A model generated the notes under the pieces. It worked only from the letters and a program-made list of their open reading frames with translations. It was not told where the DNA came from and searched no databases. From Paenibacillus glucanolyticus NBRC 15330 (GTDB lineage Bacteria > Bacillota > Bacilli > Paenibacillales > Paenibacillaceae), in the NCBI RefSeq assembly GCF_004000885.1, contig NZ_BIMC01000001.1, forward strand, positions 310,001-374,000: a DNA stretch of 64,000 bases. Reading direction: 5' to 3'. Made by a program: the position numbers and the translations under genes. Below, piece by piece: positions 25,250 through 33,517 of this stretch. The stretch's first letter is position 1. Each line of letters opens with the position of its first letter.

Positions 25250-25807
25250 TCAAATCTCTTGGTATTCATTTTTCACAATGCCGTAGTAGACAAGATCCTC
25301 ATAGTGATTTTCTTTCTTCACATGATCGATCAATACTCCTTCTTGTTTCATGCCTGTTTTTTGTATGACTTGCCCGGATGCCGGATTCGAAGCAAAATGC
25401 CGCGCATAGACCTTATGATAATGTTTCATCTGAAAGGCAAAGTCCAATATGGCTTTGGAGGCTTCTGTTGCATATCCCTTTCCCCAATACTCCTCACCAA
25501 TCCAATAAGCGATTTCTCCATTATCATAGCGCTGATGATTAGTTAATGCGATTGCACCATATACCGTCCCTGTGTGCCTGTCACAAACAGCAAATTCATA
25601 TGACTTATCCGCATCAAAATTATGTATATGATGTTCTATCCATGACAAAGCACAATCAAGTGTATAAGGGTACGGCAGCGTGAGTGTGCTTTTATATATA
25701 TTGTAGTTATTGCATAGCCTGACAACCGTTTCAGCATCCGATTCCCTGAATAAGCGAAGCAATAATCTCTCCGTCGTCATCGTTTTATTGATCTCGTCAT
25801 ATGTCAT
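25250..25807 (-). CDS. GNAT acetyltransferase, RimJ/RimL-like
   Basis: TERLLLRLFRESDAETVVRL at the N-terminus, IAYWIGEEYWGKGYATEAS (acetyl-CoA loop) and ARHFASNPASGQVIQKTGM near the C-terminus define a RimJ/RimL-type N-acetyltransferase of 185 residues. The substrate is not evident. The next gene downstream, the broken kinase, begins 40 bases away on the same strand. Confidence 0.85.
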   Translation of the reverse strand: MTYDEINKTMTTERLLLRLFRESDAETVVRLCNNYNIYKSTLTLPYPYTLDCALSWIEHHIHNFDADKSYEFAVCDRHTGTVYGAIALTNHQRYDNGEIAYWIGEEYWGKGYATEASKAILDFAFQMKHYHKVYARHFASNPASGQVIQKTGMKQEGVLIDHVKKENHYEDLVYYGIVKNEYQEI

Positions 25808-25949
25808 TTCACTTCGCCTCTTTCATAAAAAAGTATTGAACTGCCCTAGATCCCGATCGACGCTCTCTATTGTCATTCGTTCCTCGGCGCAATACTGGTT
25901 ATTTTCGCCTATCATACCATAATCATCTATGGCTAAACATGACAAAAAA

Positions 25950-25971
25950 GGCCGGACTTCTCATCCCGACC
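25950..25971 (-). terminator. Terminator after the radical SAM gene
   Basis: GGTCGG and CCGGCC (one G-T pair) with a 10-base loop are followed on the minus strand by six T. It closes the alkylation-repair operon. Confidence 0.7.
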
Positions 25972-26048
25972 AAACAGATAATTTCTATGATCTTACAAAC
26001 TAGCGAATCCACGAATCCATCACCCGCAGTCTCGCCAACCCCGGCCTC

Positions 26049-26939
26049 TTAAGGCTCAAAGCCCTGTTGGCTCACGAATAACTGCTCCTTCGGAAACGCC
26101 TGGCTAAACCGATCATAAACGACCTGATAGGCAGCTGGATCGTACCATTCCTCAAGTCCAAGCTCTTCATACAGCACCTGAACAGGCAGCCTCTTCGTCC
26201 GTTTCCCGCCGCTGCCGTCGCCCATGAAATAATCGTCGATGCACACGCGATTCACAAGCGGCCGCAGGATCTCGGGAAAAGCCGCCGTGCTCGGAAGCAC
26301 GGGTGCGATCGCTGCCTGAGTGGGAATCCCAGCGTCTCTCAGCAGCTCCAGTGTTTTCAGTCTGGCTTGGACCGGCGGTGCAGATGGCGTAAAATGCTTG
26401 CGGATGTCCTCACGGTCGGTCTCAACCGTCATGCTGACCCGCACCCGATCTCCTAACTGCTGCAGCAGATCGATATCCCGCCGGACTAAGGGACTTCGTG
26501 TCTGCACGAACAGGAAATCCGGCGGTTCGCCGACCATGACCTCAAGCAGCGCGCGAGTTACTTGTTCCTTGGCCTCGACCGGCTGATACGGATCGGTGCT
26601 GGAAGACATGAAGATCGTAACGGGCCCCTTCGTTTTGGCACGTTTCAGTTCTTTGCGCAGAATGGCGGCAGATTCCAGCTTAACGTCAACCCAGCTGCCC
26701 CACTCCCCATTGCGAAAGATCGATACCGGCATTTGCCGGACATAACAATAAGAACAAGCGAAGGTACAGCCTGTGTACGGATTTAAAGTATGGCTGTATC
26801 CGTTCAGAAATCCCGTTCCTTTATTCAACAGGGTCTTGGGGGTCTTATAGAGCACTTCACTTTTAATCTCAAACACCCCGTTTCTGCACTTTCTTCTATT
26901 ATACCATGTCTCTCCAGGCATCCTGGCCGAGGAATCCAC
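26049..26939 (-). CDS. SPL-family radical SAM protein
   Basis: The protein has the radical SAM cluster motif TGCTFACSYCYV (C58, C62, C65) and STDPYQPVE, FVQTRSPLVRRDIDLL and RVRVSMTVETD, which place it with spore-photoproduct-lyase-like proteins (Rv2578c type). It binds a 4Fe-4S cluster and cleaves S-adenosylmethionine to a radical. True spore photoproduct lyase repairs a thymine dimer; related proteins are uncharacterised. The start is either GTG at 26939 or ATG at 26921. It is the last gene of the Ada operon, 17 bases after the oxygenase gene, which suggests a role in nucleic-acid repair. Confidence 0.8.
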   Translation of the reverse strand: MDSSARMPGETWYNRRKCRNGVFEIKSEVLYKTPKTLLNKGTGFLNGYSHTLNPYTGCTFACSYCYVRQMPVSIFRNGEWGSWVDVKLESAAILRKELKRAKTKGPVTIFMSSSTDPYQPVEAKEQVTRALLEVMVGEPPDFLFVQTRSPLVRRDIDLLQQLGDRVRVSMTVETDREDIRKHFTPSAPPVQARLKTLELLRDAGIPTQAAIAPVLPSTAAFPEILRPLVNRVCIDDYFMGDGSGGKRTKRLPVQVLYEELGLEEWYDPAAYQVVYDRFSQAFPKEQLFVSQQGFEP

Positions 26940-26956
26940 CCCACTTATGAACCCTT

Positions 26957-27670
26957 TTACTTCGCATCATGAAAAATAATCCCAAGGCTGTACCTGGTCC
27001 CTGCCGTGATGGTGCTAACGCCGTGCCGCAGCGTGGTTCGGTAATACCCTCGGGTCCCCTGAACGGGCCGATGGTTGGTCGGAAAAATCAGTCCCGCGCC
27101 CTGTTCCAAAGTAATGACATGCCCCCGGCTCTGTGCCCGCGGCCGCTGTTCAACCAACAGAAACTCTCCGCCCGCGTAATCGACTTCCTTCTCATTCAGC
27201 ACGAATACCACTTGGAACGGGAAGAATTCATCTCCATATAAATCCTGATGCAGACAGTTGTAGCCGCCCTTCTCATATTTCAAGATGAGCGGTGTAGAGC
27301 GCCCCTGCCCTTGCGAATGGCACATCTCAAGGAACTCAGCCAAGGTCCCAGGGTACCGCTCCTCGCTTCCCAGCTGCGTCAGCCAGCGGTTGGCTGTCAG
27401 TGCAAGCTCAGGATAGAAGCCTTCCCGAAGCTGTTGCAGGAGTCCTGGCAGCGGGGCCTGATAGTACTTGTACTCCCCAACCCCAAAGCGGTGTCTGGCC
27501 ATGTTAATGGTATTGCGAAACCGCTCCTCTTCCGAATAGGTATTTATGATCCCTGTACATTCCTCAGGCAGCAGAAGCTTTGGAATGACAGCATATCCCT
27601 GCTCATCCAAAGCTCCCTGTATCCCTTCCCAATGTAGTCCCGAGATTCGCTCCTGCAACGATCTAGACAT
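26957..27670 (-). CDS. 2OG-Fe(II) oxygenase in the Ada operon
   Basis: Within a double-stranded beta-helix region are NCLHQDLYG (iron ligands H141 and D143) and LRHGVSTITAGTRYSLGIIF (distal ligand H216 and the 2-oxoglutarate-binding Arg226). This is the prolyl-hydroxylase-like 2OG-Fe(II) family; it is not a standard AlkB by motif spacing. The gene overlaps the methyltransferase gene by eight bases. Such oxygenases are found in Ada operons of other bacteria, where oxidative dealkylation is suspected but, to my knowledge, not settled. Confidence 0.8.
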   Translation of the reverse strand: MSRSLQERISGLHWEGIQGALDEQGYAVIPKLLLPEECTGIINTYSEEERFRNTINMARHRFGVGEYKYYQAPLPGLLQQLREGFYPELALTANRWLTQLGSEERYPGTLAEFLEMCHSQGQGRSTPLILKYEKGGYNCLHQDLYGDEFFPFQVVFVLNEKEVDYAGGEFLLVEQRPRAQSRGHVITLEQGAGLIFPTNHRPVQGTRGYYRTTLRHGVSTITAGTRYSLGIIFHDAK

Positions 27671-28211
27671 ACTCCGCGGTCTCCTTTACCGGGACACGCC
27701 CGCGCTCCAGCTGAAGCAGCCAGGTCTTCATCTCAAGCCCTCCGCGATAACCGGTCAAAGCCCCGCTCTTGCCAATTACCCGGTGGCACGGCACGGTTAT
27801 AAGCAATGGATTGGCTCCGATAGCCGCTCCAACGGCACGAACCGCGGCCGGCTTTCCAATCTGGTTGGCGATGTCCGTATACGTATAGGTCTCGCCATAC
27901 GGAATATGGCATAACGCATTCCATACAGCCGATTGAAAGGCGGTACCTTTGTAATCCATAGGCATTTCAAACCGGTCTCTGTTCCCCTGAAAATACTCGG
28001 TTAACTCTTCCGAATATACCTGCATTTTCGCATCATCCCGTACAAGCTCGCTGCCAGGGAACCTGACGTTCACCCAGTCCGCTAACTCTTCTAACGGCTT
28101 ATCCTGCGAGCCGACATAACATAATCCTTCCTTCGTAGCCGCCAGATATACATTCCAGTTGTCATGAGTCAGTCGAGTCCAGTAGATTATTGTATTATCG
28201 GATTTCATCAT
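27663..28211 (-). CDS. adaB: Methylated-DNA--protein-cysteine methyltransferase (AdaB/Ogt type)
   Basis: The 182-residue protein carries the active-site PCHRVIG with acceptor Cys142, plus YTDIANQIGKPAAVRAVG (recognition helix) and YRGGLEMKTWLLQLE. It removes O6-alkyl groups from guanine irreversibly. It overlaps the AdaA gene by 17 bases and the oxygenase gene by eight, as in a translationally coupled adaptive-response operon. In Bacillus subtilis the equivalent pair is adaA-adaB. Confidence 0.9.
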   Translation of the reverse strand: MMKSDNTIIYWTRLTHDNWNVYLAATKEGLCYVGSQDKPLEELADWVNVRFPGSELVRDDAKMQVYSEELTEYFQGNRDRFEMPMDYKGTAFQSAVWNALCHIPYGETYTYTDIANQIGKPAAVRAVGAAIGANPLLITVPCHRVIGKSGALTGYRGGLEMKTWLLQLERGRVPVKETAEYV

Positions 28212-28797
28212 GATCCTGCACCTCCATGCTTGTATTATTCAACACATATTGCCCGCGATAACGGAGTGGAGTAACCCCCGTCTTCTTCTTAAACAAGGTG
28301 ATAAAATAAGCCGTATTGTCCAAACCCACCTTATGGCCGATATCCGAAATGGTTAATCCGGAATCCCTAAGGAGCTCCTTGGCTTTGTCCATCCGGTAAT
28401 CCTGAATGTACTCCATCGGGGTCAACCCTTTTACGCGTTTAAATATCCGGTGCAGATGATACGGGCTGCCGTGGCTCACATCGGCCAATACATCGAGTGT
28501 CAAATGCTCCGTGTAGTGGTTGTCGATATACTCCGTAACCAGCTCAATCCATTCATGGTCCGGTAGACGTTCTCCTGTCGGCTTGCACCGTTTGCATGGT
28601 CGGAAGCGTTCGGCCCTCGCTTCATCCGGGGATTGGAACACGCGCACATTTTCAAATTTCGGGGGTCTGGATTTACAGGATGGCCGGCAGAAAATCCCGG
28701 TTGTCTGCACCGCGTAGAAAAACTTGCCGTCACTCTCTTTATCATTGCTGATGATGGCCTTCCACTGTGCTTCGGTTGGCTGAATTCGGTTTGCCAC
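28195..28797 (-). CDS. adaA: AdaA: methylphosphotriester-sensing AraC-type activator
   Basis: The N-terminal Ada zinc domain has C37, C41, C68 and C71 in FCRPSCKSR and CKRCKP, the positions of Escherichia coli Ada C38, C42, C69 and C72. C37 is the likely methyl acceptor. The C-terminal AraC helix-turn-helix includes HGSPYHLHRIFKRVKGLTP and YFITLFKKKTGVTPLRYR. After methyl transfer it should activate its own operon and the divergent alkA gene, 141 bases away. It has 200 residues, a normal length for AdaA. Confidence 0.92.
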   Translation of the reverse strand: MANRIQPTEAQWKAIISNDKESDGKFFYAVQTTGIFCRPSCKSRPPKFENVRVFQSPDEARAERFRPCKRCKPTGERLPDHEWIELVTEYIDNHYTEHLTLDVLADVSHGSPYHLHRIFKRVKGLTPMEYIQDYRMDKAKELLRDSGLTISDIGHKVGLDNTAYFITLFKKKTGVTPLRYRGQYVLNNTSMEVQDHDEIR

Positions 28798-28938
28798 GTT
28801 TCCTCACCTCCGCTAACATTATAACCACAGGATGGATTCGCTGTACGCTTTTTGGAATAGAAGAGCAAGATAACAAAATTATACGATCCGCATTTATGTT
28901 ACAACTAGTATAGATAAGTTTATGAAGGAAAGGAACCG

Positions 28939-30006
28939 GTGAACATGCGAGATTCAAAACCTATGCCAAGCGGCACAATCCCTGCGCAAGACCCCATATT
29001 TCTGAAGAAGCTGCCGCCGGGCCAAACCGCCCACTATAACGGGGACATGGCTCAGGAACAAGACACATATGGCCGTTTTCTTCCCCAGGACAGCTGGGAG
29101 GATCTTCAGCATTCGTTAAAGCTGCACGTGCCGAAGGAATTCAGTTTTACCGAGAACCTCCATTATTTGCAGAGATCGCCAAACGAATGTCTCTATCATA
29201 TTCAACATGACGCGATTTACAGAGCGCTTTCTCTCGATTCAGAGACGGCGGTCATTGAGGTTAGCGAGCTGCCTCAAGAACAGGCTATCCTTGTACGGTT
29301 TCTGGGTGATACTGCCCCAACGGAATGGAGCAAGCGTGCGGAAGTGGCGATTTATGTCCGGGACTGGTTTGATCTGAACACCGATCTGGTTCCCTTCTAC
29401 GCCATGGCACAGACTGACCCTCTGCTCAGTCGAGCCCTTCATTCCTTCTATGGACTGCGCAACATGGGCATCCCCGACCTGTTCGAGGCACTGTGTTGGG
29501 GTATTCTGGGACAGCAGATTAACCTGACTTATGCATATACGTTAAAAAGACGATTCGTCGAGGCTTTTGGCCGCCGCGTGGAATGTGAAGGAGAGATTTA
29601 CTGGTTGTTTCCCCGGCCCGAGGACATCGCACATCTAAACGTGCAGGACCTGGAGGAGCTCCGTATGACCGTGAAAAAATGCGAGTACCTCATCGGGGTG
29701 GCACAGCTTATGGCGGAAGGAGAATTGACGAAAAAGCAGCTGCTTGATACGAATAGCTTAGTAGAAGCTGAGAAACAACTTGTAAGCATTCGCGGCATCG
29801 GTCCGTGGACGGCCAACTATGTGCTGATGCGCTGCCTCCGGATGCCCGCGGCATTCCCCATCGACGATGTCGGGCTGCACAATGCCATCAAACATCTGCT
29901 GGGTTCGGAGAAGAAACCGACAAAGAAGGAGATTCTGGCACTATCGGCAGCATGGGCGAATTGGGAATCCTACGCTACCTTTTACCTCTGGAGGTTTCTC
30001 TATTAA
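28939..30006 (+). CDS. alkA: AlkA-type 3-methyladenine DNA glycosylase
   Basis: The C-terminal half contains the helix-hairpin-helix VSIRGIGPWTANYVLMR and FPIDDVGLHNAIK with the catalytic Asp (about residue 309-310), plus LCWGILGQQINLTYA. These are hallmarks of AlkA, which excises alkylated bases. The N-terminal 130 residues match the family's beta domain. The start is GTG at 28939 or ATG at 28945, after a GAAGGAAAGG site. It is divergent from adaA as in Bacillus subtilis and so probably Ada-controlled. Confidence 0.88.
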   Translation: MNMRDSKPMPSGTIPAQDPIFLKKLPPGQTAHYNGDMAQEQDTYGRFLPQDSWEDLQHSLKLHVPKEFSFTENLHYLQRSPNECLYHIQHDAIYRALSLDSETAVIEVSELPQEQAILVRFLGDTAPTEWSKRAEVAIYVRDWFDLNTDLVPFYAMAQTDPLLSRALHSFYGLRNMGIPDLFEALCWGILGQQINLTYAYTLKRRFVEAFGRRVECEGEIYWLFPRPEDIAHLNVQDLEELRMTVKKCEYLIGVAQLMAEGELTKKQLLDTNSLVEAEKQLVSIRGIGPWTANYVLMRCLRMPAAFPIDDVGLHNAIKHLLGSEKKPTKKEILALSAAWANWESYATFYLWRFLY

Positions 30007-30018
30007 TCGCAGATAGAA

Positions 30019-30069
30019 AAAGGGATATCTCCCACAACTGCGGCGCAGTCTGTAAGGAGACATCCCTTT
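30019..30069. terminator. Terminator after alkA
   Basis: AAAGGGATATCTCC and GGAGACATCCCTTT arms form a 14-bp stem with one mismatch, starting 13 bases after the stop. A and T runs flank both sides, so it may serve the converging gene too. Confidence 0.75.
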
Positions 30070-30096
30070 CTTAGCGATGATTTCTATCTCGAATAC

Positions 30097-30570
30097 CTAT
30101 TCGATGAAATATAATTTGCCGTCAACCTCAAGCGAGATCGCGGATTGTGCCAGATCGTCCTTCAGCTTTTTTGCATAATCCACCACTTGATTGAGCGAAT
30201 CCTTGTCGAGTTTTTCGGCAAAAGCGTACACAATCGTAACTTTTTCCTTGATCAGGGTTTTATGGTTGTCCACCCACGCGCCTTCACCCGGAATCGCGGT
30301 AGCACCGCCAAACCAACCGGACAGTTTAGTCAAGGTCTGGTCAACAAACTTCTGATGTGCCGCATCTGTAATCGGGATGTCCCCTTTCACGGTGGAAGGG
30401 ACATAAATTTTCACCACATGATCCAGATGGAATTGATCGTTCAGGGCACTTTGTGTAATGGCAGTAGCCGTCGGGTTTCCCTCTGCACTGAAAGACTGCT
30501 GAACCGGCACCACGATAAGCGTTAACAACAACGCTGCAGCGAATGCAATAAGCCAACCTTTTCTCTTCAT
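30097..30570 (-). CDS. Secreted DUF3574-like protein
   Basis: A signal peptide (GWLIAFAAALLLTLIVVPVQQ, likely cut after SFSA) precedes about 125 residues with FVDQTLTKLSGWFGGATAIPGEGAW followed by TIVYAFAEKL, a pattern recalling DUF3574. The function is unknown. The ATG at 30570 (MKRKGW) is preferred because AGAGGAG lies eight bases before it; another ATG two codons upstream is too close to that site. It converges on alkA. Confidence 0.6.
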   Translation of the reverse strand: MKRKGWLIAFAAALLLTLIVVPVQQSFSAEGNPTATAITQSALNDQFHLDHVVKIYVPSTVKGDIPITDAAHQKFVDQTLTKLSGWFGGATAIPGEGAWVDNHKTLIKEKVTIVYAFAEKLDKDSLNQVVDYAKKLKDDLAQSAISLEVDGKLYFIE

Positions 30571-30736
30571 CTTCATTTCTCCTCTATGTATGGTCTCGTT
30601 CTCCCCGTACGAACCGCTGGCTACCTTTCTTGTGCTGGCCGCCAACCGGACGGTGCAAACTAGCACATATTATATAATGGACTTAACCTGTCAGCTATGG
30701 GGCATACGGATTATATTATGCGGATTCATGCAAAAA

Positions 30737-30774
30737 AGCCGATATTCCCGATGTAAAAACTCAGAAAATCGACT
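30737..30774 (-). terminator. Probable terminator after the HTH/F1-beta-like gene
   Basis: AGTCGAT and ATCGGCT (minus strand, one G-T pair) form a stem followed by six T, about 30 bases after the stop at 30803. Confidence 0.45.
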
Positions 30775-30802
30775 TTATGCTGAAACAGAGCTTATTCTAC
30801 CG

Positions 30803-31849
30803 TTATTTGATCGTACCGATCCAGGATAAACTCTCCACCGATCGATGATCCATACTGCCATTTAGGATAGCCTGAACGTCATCTAGTGTTTCTAGCAGCG
30901 ATACCCGCTCGCCCTGTAATCTGGTATATGCTTCCGCAACGTAAAAAGGCTGCGAAAGATAGGCTTCCAGCCGTTCTCCCCGCTCATATACTTCCGTCTC
31001 GGATGCCGGAATGGCTTGCAGGCCTCGCACTTGAACCAGCGAACGCAGCTCACGGTAACGCCTCAGCAGTTTCTGGGCACGCTGCTGAACCGACAGGTGA
31101 TGCTGATCCAGATGGACTCCTTCCAATACGGAAGATGTGGAGTATAACGGATTTACGGCCGGAAACATATGTCTGGCAGCCAGGTCCGCATCAAAATACC
31201 ACAGCGTCTCCAGGGGACCGTAAGGCAAATCCTCATCAACAGCTGCCCCTTTTAGATCCACAAGAAAAGTCGTGACATTCTCAATGCCTTCTTGTTGAAT
31301 ACGTTCCTGAAGATCATAGATCTTCCCGGTTAAGACGTGCTCCCGGTCTGCTGCAAATACAATCTCCTTCTCCCTACTTGTATTCGCCACGATTGAATAA
31401 GTTTCTTCTATAGAGCTAGCCACCCGCTGCACATCATTAAGCATGTCCTGCAGCTCCGGATATTCACCTTCCGGCTTCAGCAGAATCGTCACATAACCTC
31501 CCGCCTTGAAGTGGTGGAACAATTCCCCCAGCAGCACAAGCTGACCCATTCCGGGACGGGCGACTAAACCGACGGTGCCGCCTTTTGCCAGCGGAGCAAA
31601 TAAATCGAGCGGCTTGATGCCTGTTTCGATCATATCCACCCTTTCCCCGCGCAGGATCAGTTCATCTAAACTGCATTTCGCCAGGGATGCCAGTGCGGCA
31701 ATGGTGCGGACTTCCGCCCGTCCCACGGGGATTTTTCCCGTGCACAGATTGGAGACCGTAGCAGGCCGCAGTCCAACGGATTTGGCGGCGCTAGTCAGGT
31801 TCGGAACCCTTTGTCGTAACAGTGATACATTGAGCTTCAGATTATCCAA
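30803..31849 (-). CDS. Helix-turn-helix protein fused to a degenerate F1-ATPase beta-like domain
   Basis: Residues 8-68 form a Cro/XRE-like helix-turn-helix (LTSAAKSVGLRPATVSNLC). From residue 73 the sequence follows the ATP synthase beta chain: MIETGIKPLDLFAPLAKGG, then VARPGMGQLVLLGELF where F1-beta has the P-loop GGAGVGKT, then FPAVNPLYSTS, AQKLLRRYRELRSLV, YLSQPFYVAEAYT and QAILNG. The P-loop Lys and Thr are Gln103 and Leu104, so ATP hydrolysis is unlikely, though nucleotide binding is possible. It is probably a DNA-binding regulator. The start is TTG at 31849 after AAAGGGTG. It lies downstream of a hydrolase remnant and an amidase gene. Confidence 0.72.
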   Translation of the reverse strand: MDNLKLNVSLLRQRVPNLTSAAKSVGLRPATVSNLCTGKIPVGRAEVRTIAALASLAKCSLDELILRGERVDMIETGIKPLDLFAPLAKGGTVGLVARPGMGQLVLLGELFHHFKAGGYVTILLKPEGEYPELQDMLNDVQRVASSIEETYSIVANTSREKEIVFAADREHVLTGKIYDLQERIQQEGIENVTTFLVDLKGAAVDEDLPYGPLETLWYFDADLAARHMFPAVNPLYSTSSVLEGVHLDQHHLSVQQRAQKLLRRYRELRSLVQVRGLQAIPASETEVYERGERLEAYLSQPFYVAEAYTRLQGERVSLLETLDDVQAILNGSMDHRSVESLSWIGTIK

Positions 31850-31864
31850 GTGCGTACACCCTTT

Positions 31865-32146
31865 TTAATAGTGGATTGATTTTATGCTTTTTTCCATCAA
31901 AGAATCTGCTGTGCAGACAAACAACCCCTCATCCGGTTCAAAAATGTTGTGATCAAACTGCTCGAATTCCGCGATTTTGGCCTGAGGCAGTGATTGTTTG
32001 TATTGTTTCCACTGCATCTAATGAAACCTAGGACTTGGTTTTATGCCACGGATCATAAGAACTGGGCAAGACAATAGCGTCAGATCGTTCCACAGTTCTA
32101 CTTTCGCTGTTACAGAGCATGTAAGGCAGAGGGCTTCATCCATCAT
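31865..32146 (-). pseudogene. Alpha/beta-hydrolase C-terminal remnant with in-frame amber stop
   Basis: Two short frames abut exactly in the same phase, separated only by TAG at 32020-32018. Read through, they give LLSCPVLMIRGIKP, then WKQYKQSLPQAKIAEFE and FDHNIFEPDEGLFV, the C-terminal pattern of alpha/beta-hydrolases (strand 7 CPVLLIRG, strand 8, and the catalytic His in place of GH). Only about 94 codons remain, so the nucleophile half is missing. A GAGGGGGG site precedes the first ATG, 11 bases after the amidase stop. The fragment cannot be an active enzyme. Confidence 0.65.
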
Positions 32147-32157
32147 TAGCCCCCCTC

Positions 32158-33114
32158 TTACCTTAATGCGCCAAAAGGCAAAAATGCGTGCACGCCCTTG
32201 GCCGTATTCACGATTTGAGTTACGCGCAGATCTACTGCCAATGTGGCGTAAGCGTACGCCTCTGTTCGCGTAATGGAGTAGAGTTCCGTCATGAGGTCAA
32301 GCATCCCGCTTAGAGCCATCCACATCGCTTCGTCCAGATCCTCATGAAACCCCATCGTTAGCCAACCGGTGCTCGTCTTCGCTCTTGGCATCGTAATCGG
32401 CATATCGTCCCGGATATGAAAGGTCAGACTCACCTTCTCCATGGGACATTCCAGGGCAGGCCCGCTGACTTCGCCGTCCCCCTGCACGGCGTGACCATCC
32501 CCTGTAGAGAATAATCCGCCATCGACCGGAATCGGCAAATACAGGGTGGAACCGGCGGTTAACTCTTTGCAATCCAGGTTACCTCCATAGGGGCGCGGCA
32601 TAAAAGTCGTATGCTGGCCTTCTTCTCCTGGCGGCATGCCCATTATACCCATAAAAGGTTTCAGACCAACGTTGTACTTGAAGGTTCCGAATTGACTCCG
32701 GCCTATCAAAGTCTTGGCGTCCAATTCAAAATCCAGCATGATTTCTTGAACATCACGCATCCCCAGCTTCTCGTTCCAATAACTTGGAAAACCTCCGGCG
32801 GAGGTCCAACCCCATGATCCGGGAATAATCTCGTTGATCTGGATCTCCAATGTGTCACCAGCTTTTGCACCTTCAATATGTACCGGCCCCACCAATGCAT
32901 GCCCAAACTGTTTCTCCTGCCGCCCCGGCTTACGCTCAGTGAACTTCGTTCTTGGCGCACCTGGCGCAGAGCGCTTCGCAATCCCCCAGGAAGCATCCAA
33001 CGTTTGATAGAGGACAGTGTCCCCTGACTGAATATACAGAGCCGGTTCCAGCTCTTTGCTGAAAAATCCATGAAGCGAGTGAATATCCGGTTTTAGCCTA
33101 TGAACGTTCGACAT
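32158..33114 (-). CDS. Acetamidase/formamidase family protein
   Basis: The protein resembles the FmdA/AmdA amidohydrolase family: HALVGPVHIEGAKAGDTLEI, the FMGIMGMPPGEEG segment, MPRPYGGNLDCKEL and LFSTGDGHAVQGDGEV are family signatures. It should hydrolyse a short amide to ammonia and an acid; the exact substrate is unknown. The ATG at 33114 follows AAGGGAGAAG and gives 318 residues; the longer frame from 33138 is less likely. The gene leads a run containing the hydrolase remnant and the HTH/F1-beta-like gene. Confidence 0.85.
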   Translation of the reverse strand: MSNVHRLKPDIHSLHGFFSKELEPALYIQSGDTVLYQTLDASWGIAKRSAPGAPRTKFTERKPGRQEKQFGHALVGPVHIEGAKAGDTLEIQINEIIPGSWGWTSAGGFPSYWNEKLGMRDVQEIMLDFELDAKTLIGRSQFGTFKYNVGLKPFMGIMGMPPGEEGQHTTFMPRPYGGNLDCKELTAGSTLYLPIPVDGGLFSTGDGHAVQGDGEVSGPALECPMEKVSLTFHIRDDMPITMPRAKTSTGWLTMGFHEDLDEAMWMALSGMLDLMTELYSITRTEAYAYATLAVDLRVTQIVNTAKGVHAFLPFGALR

Positions 33115-33301
33115 CGGTTCTTCTCCCTTCACACCCATGATCAGAATAGCGCCGCACCTAGGCAGGCTATACCCTGTTACGTTATAAAGTATTTTATATT
33201 ACTCTAAAAGTCAATACATTTTTACTCTTTAAAGTAATTATAATTACGCATTAAGATGTGTGTTTAGTTGATGCTAGGTATCGACATTCAAATCTGGATA
33301 C

Positions 33302-33346
33302 AAAAAAGTCCCCAGCCTCCATCTTATAGACTGGACGAGTGGGAAC
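33302..33346 (-). terminator. Terminator after the hypothetical gene at 33.5 kb
   Basis: On the minus strand AAGTTCCC...GGGGACTT and CCAGTC/GGCTGG arms form a two-part stem followed by a T run. The rest of 33139-33517 shows no gene. Confidence 0.6.
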
Positions 33347-33517
33347 TTCAGTTATACTTAGACGGCATGTATTACCGTTTGTTATGCTGTGGTTTGCTCG
33401 GAGCCTTGTAGGCTCGTAACTTCAATTTCACAGATTCGAAGATCAGGAAGATTCATGGATTCTGAGATCCCTTGAAAAATAGTTCCATCGATTCATGAGT
33501 CTTATGAGTTCATTGTA

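Noticed and set aside
32018..32146. A separate 42-residue cysteine-containing small protein
   Set aside because: It continues in the same phase past TAG into hydrolase-like sequence, so a broken hydrolase explains it better.
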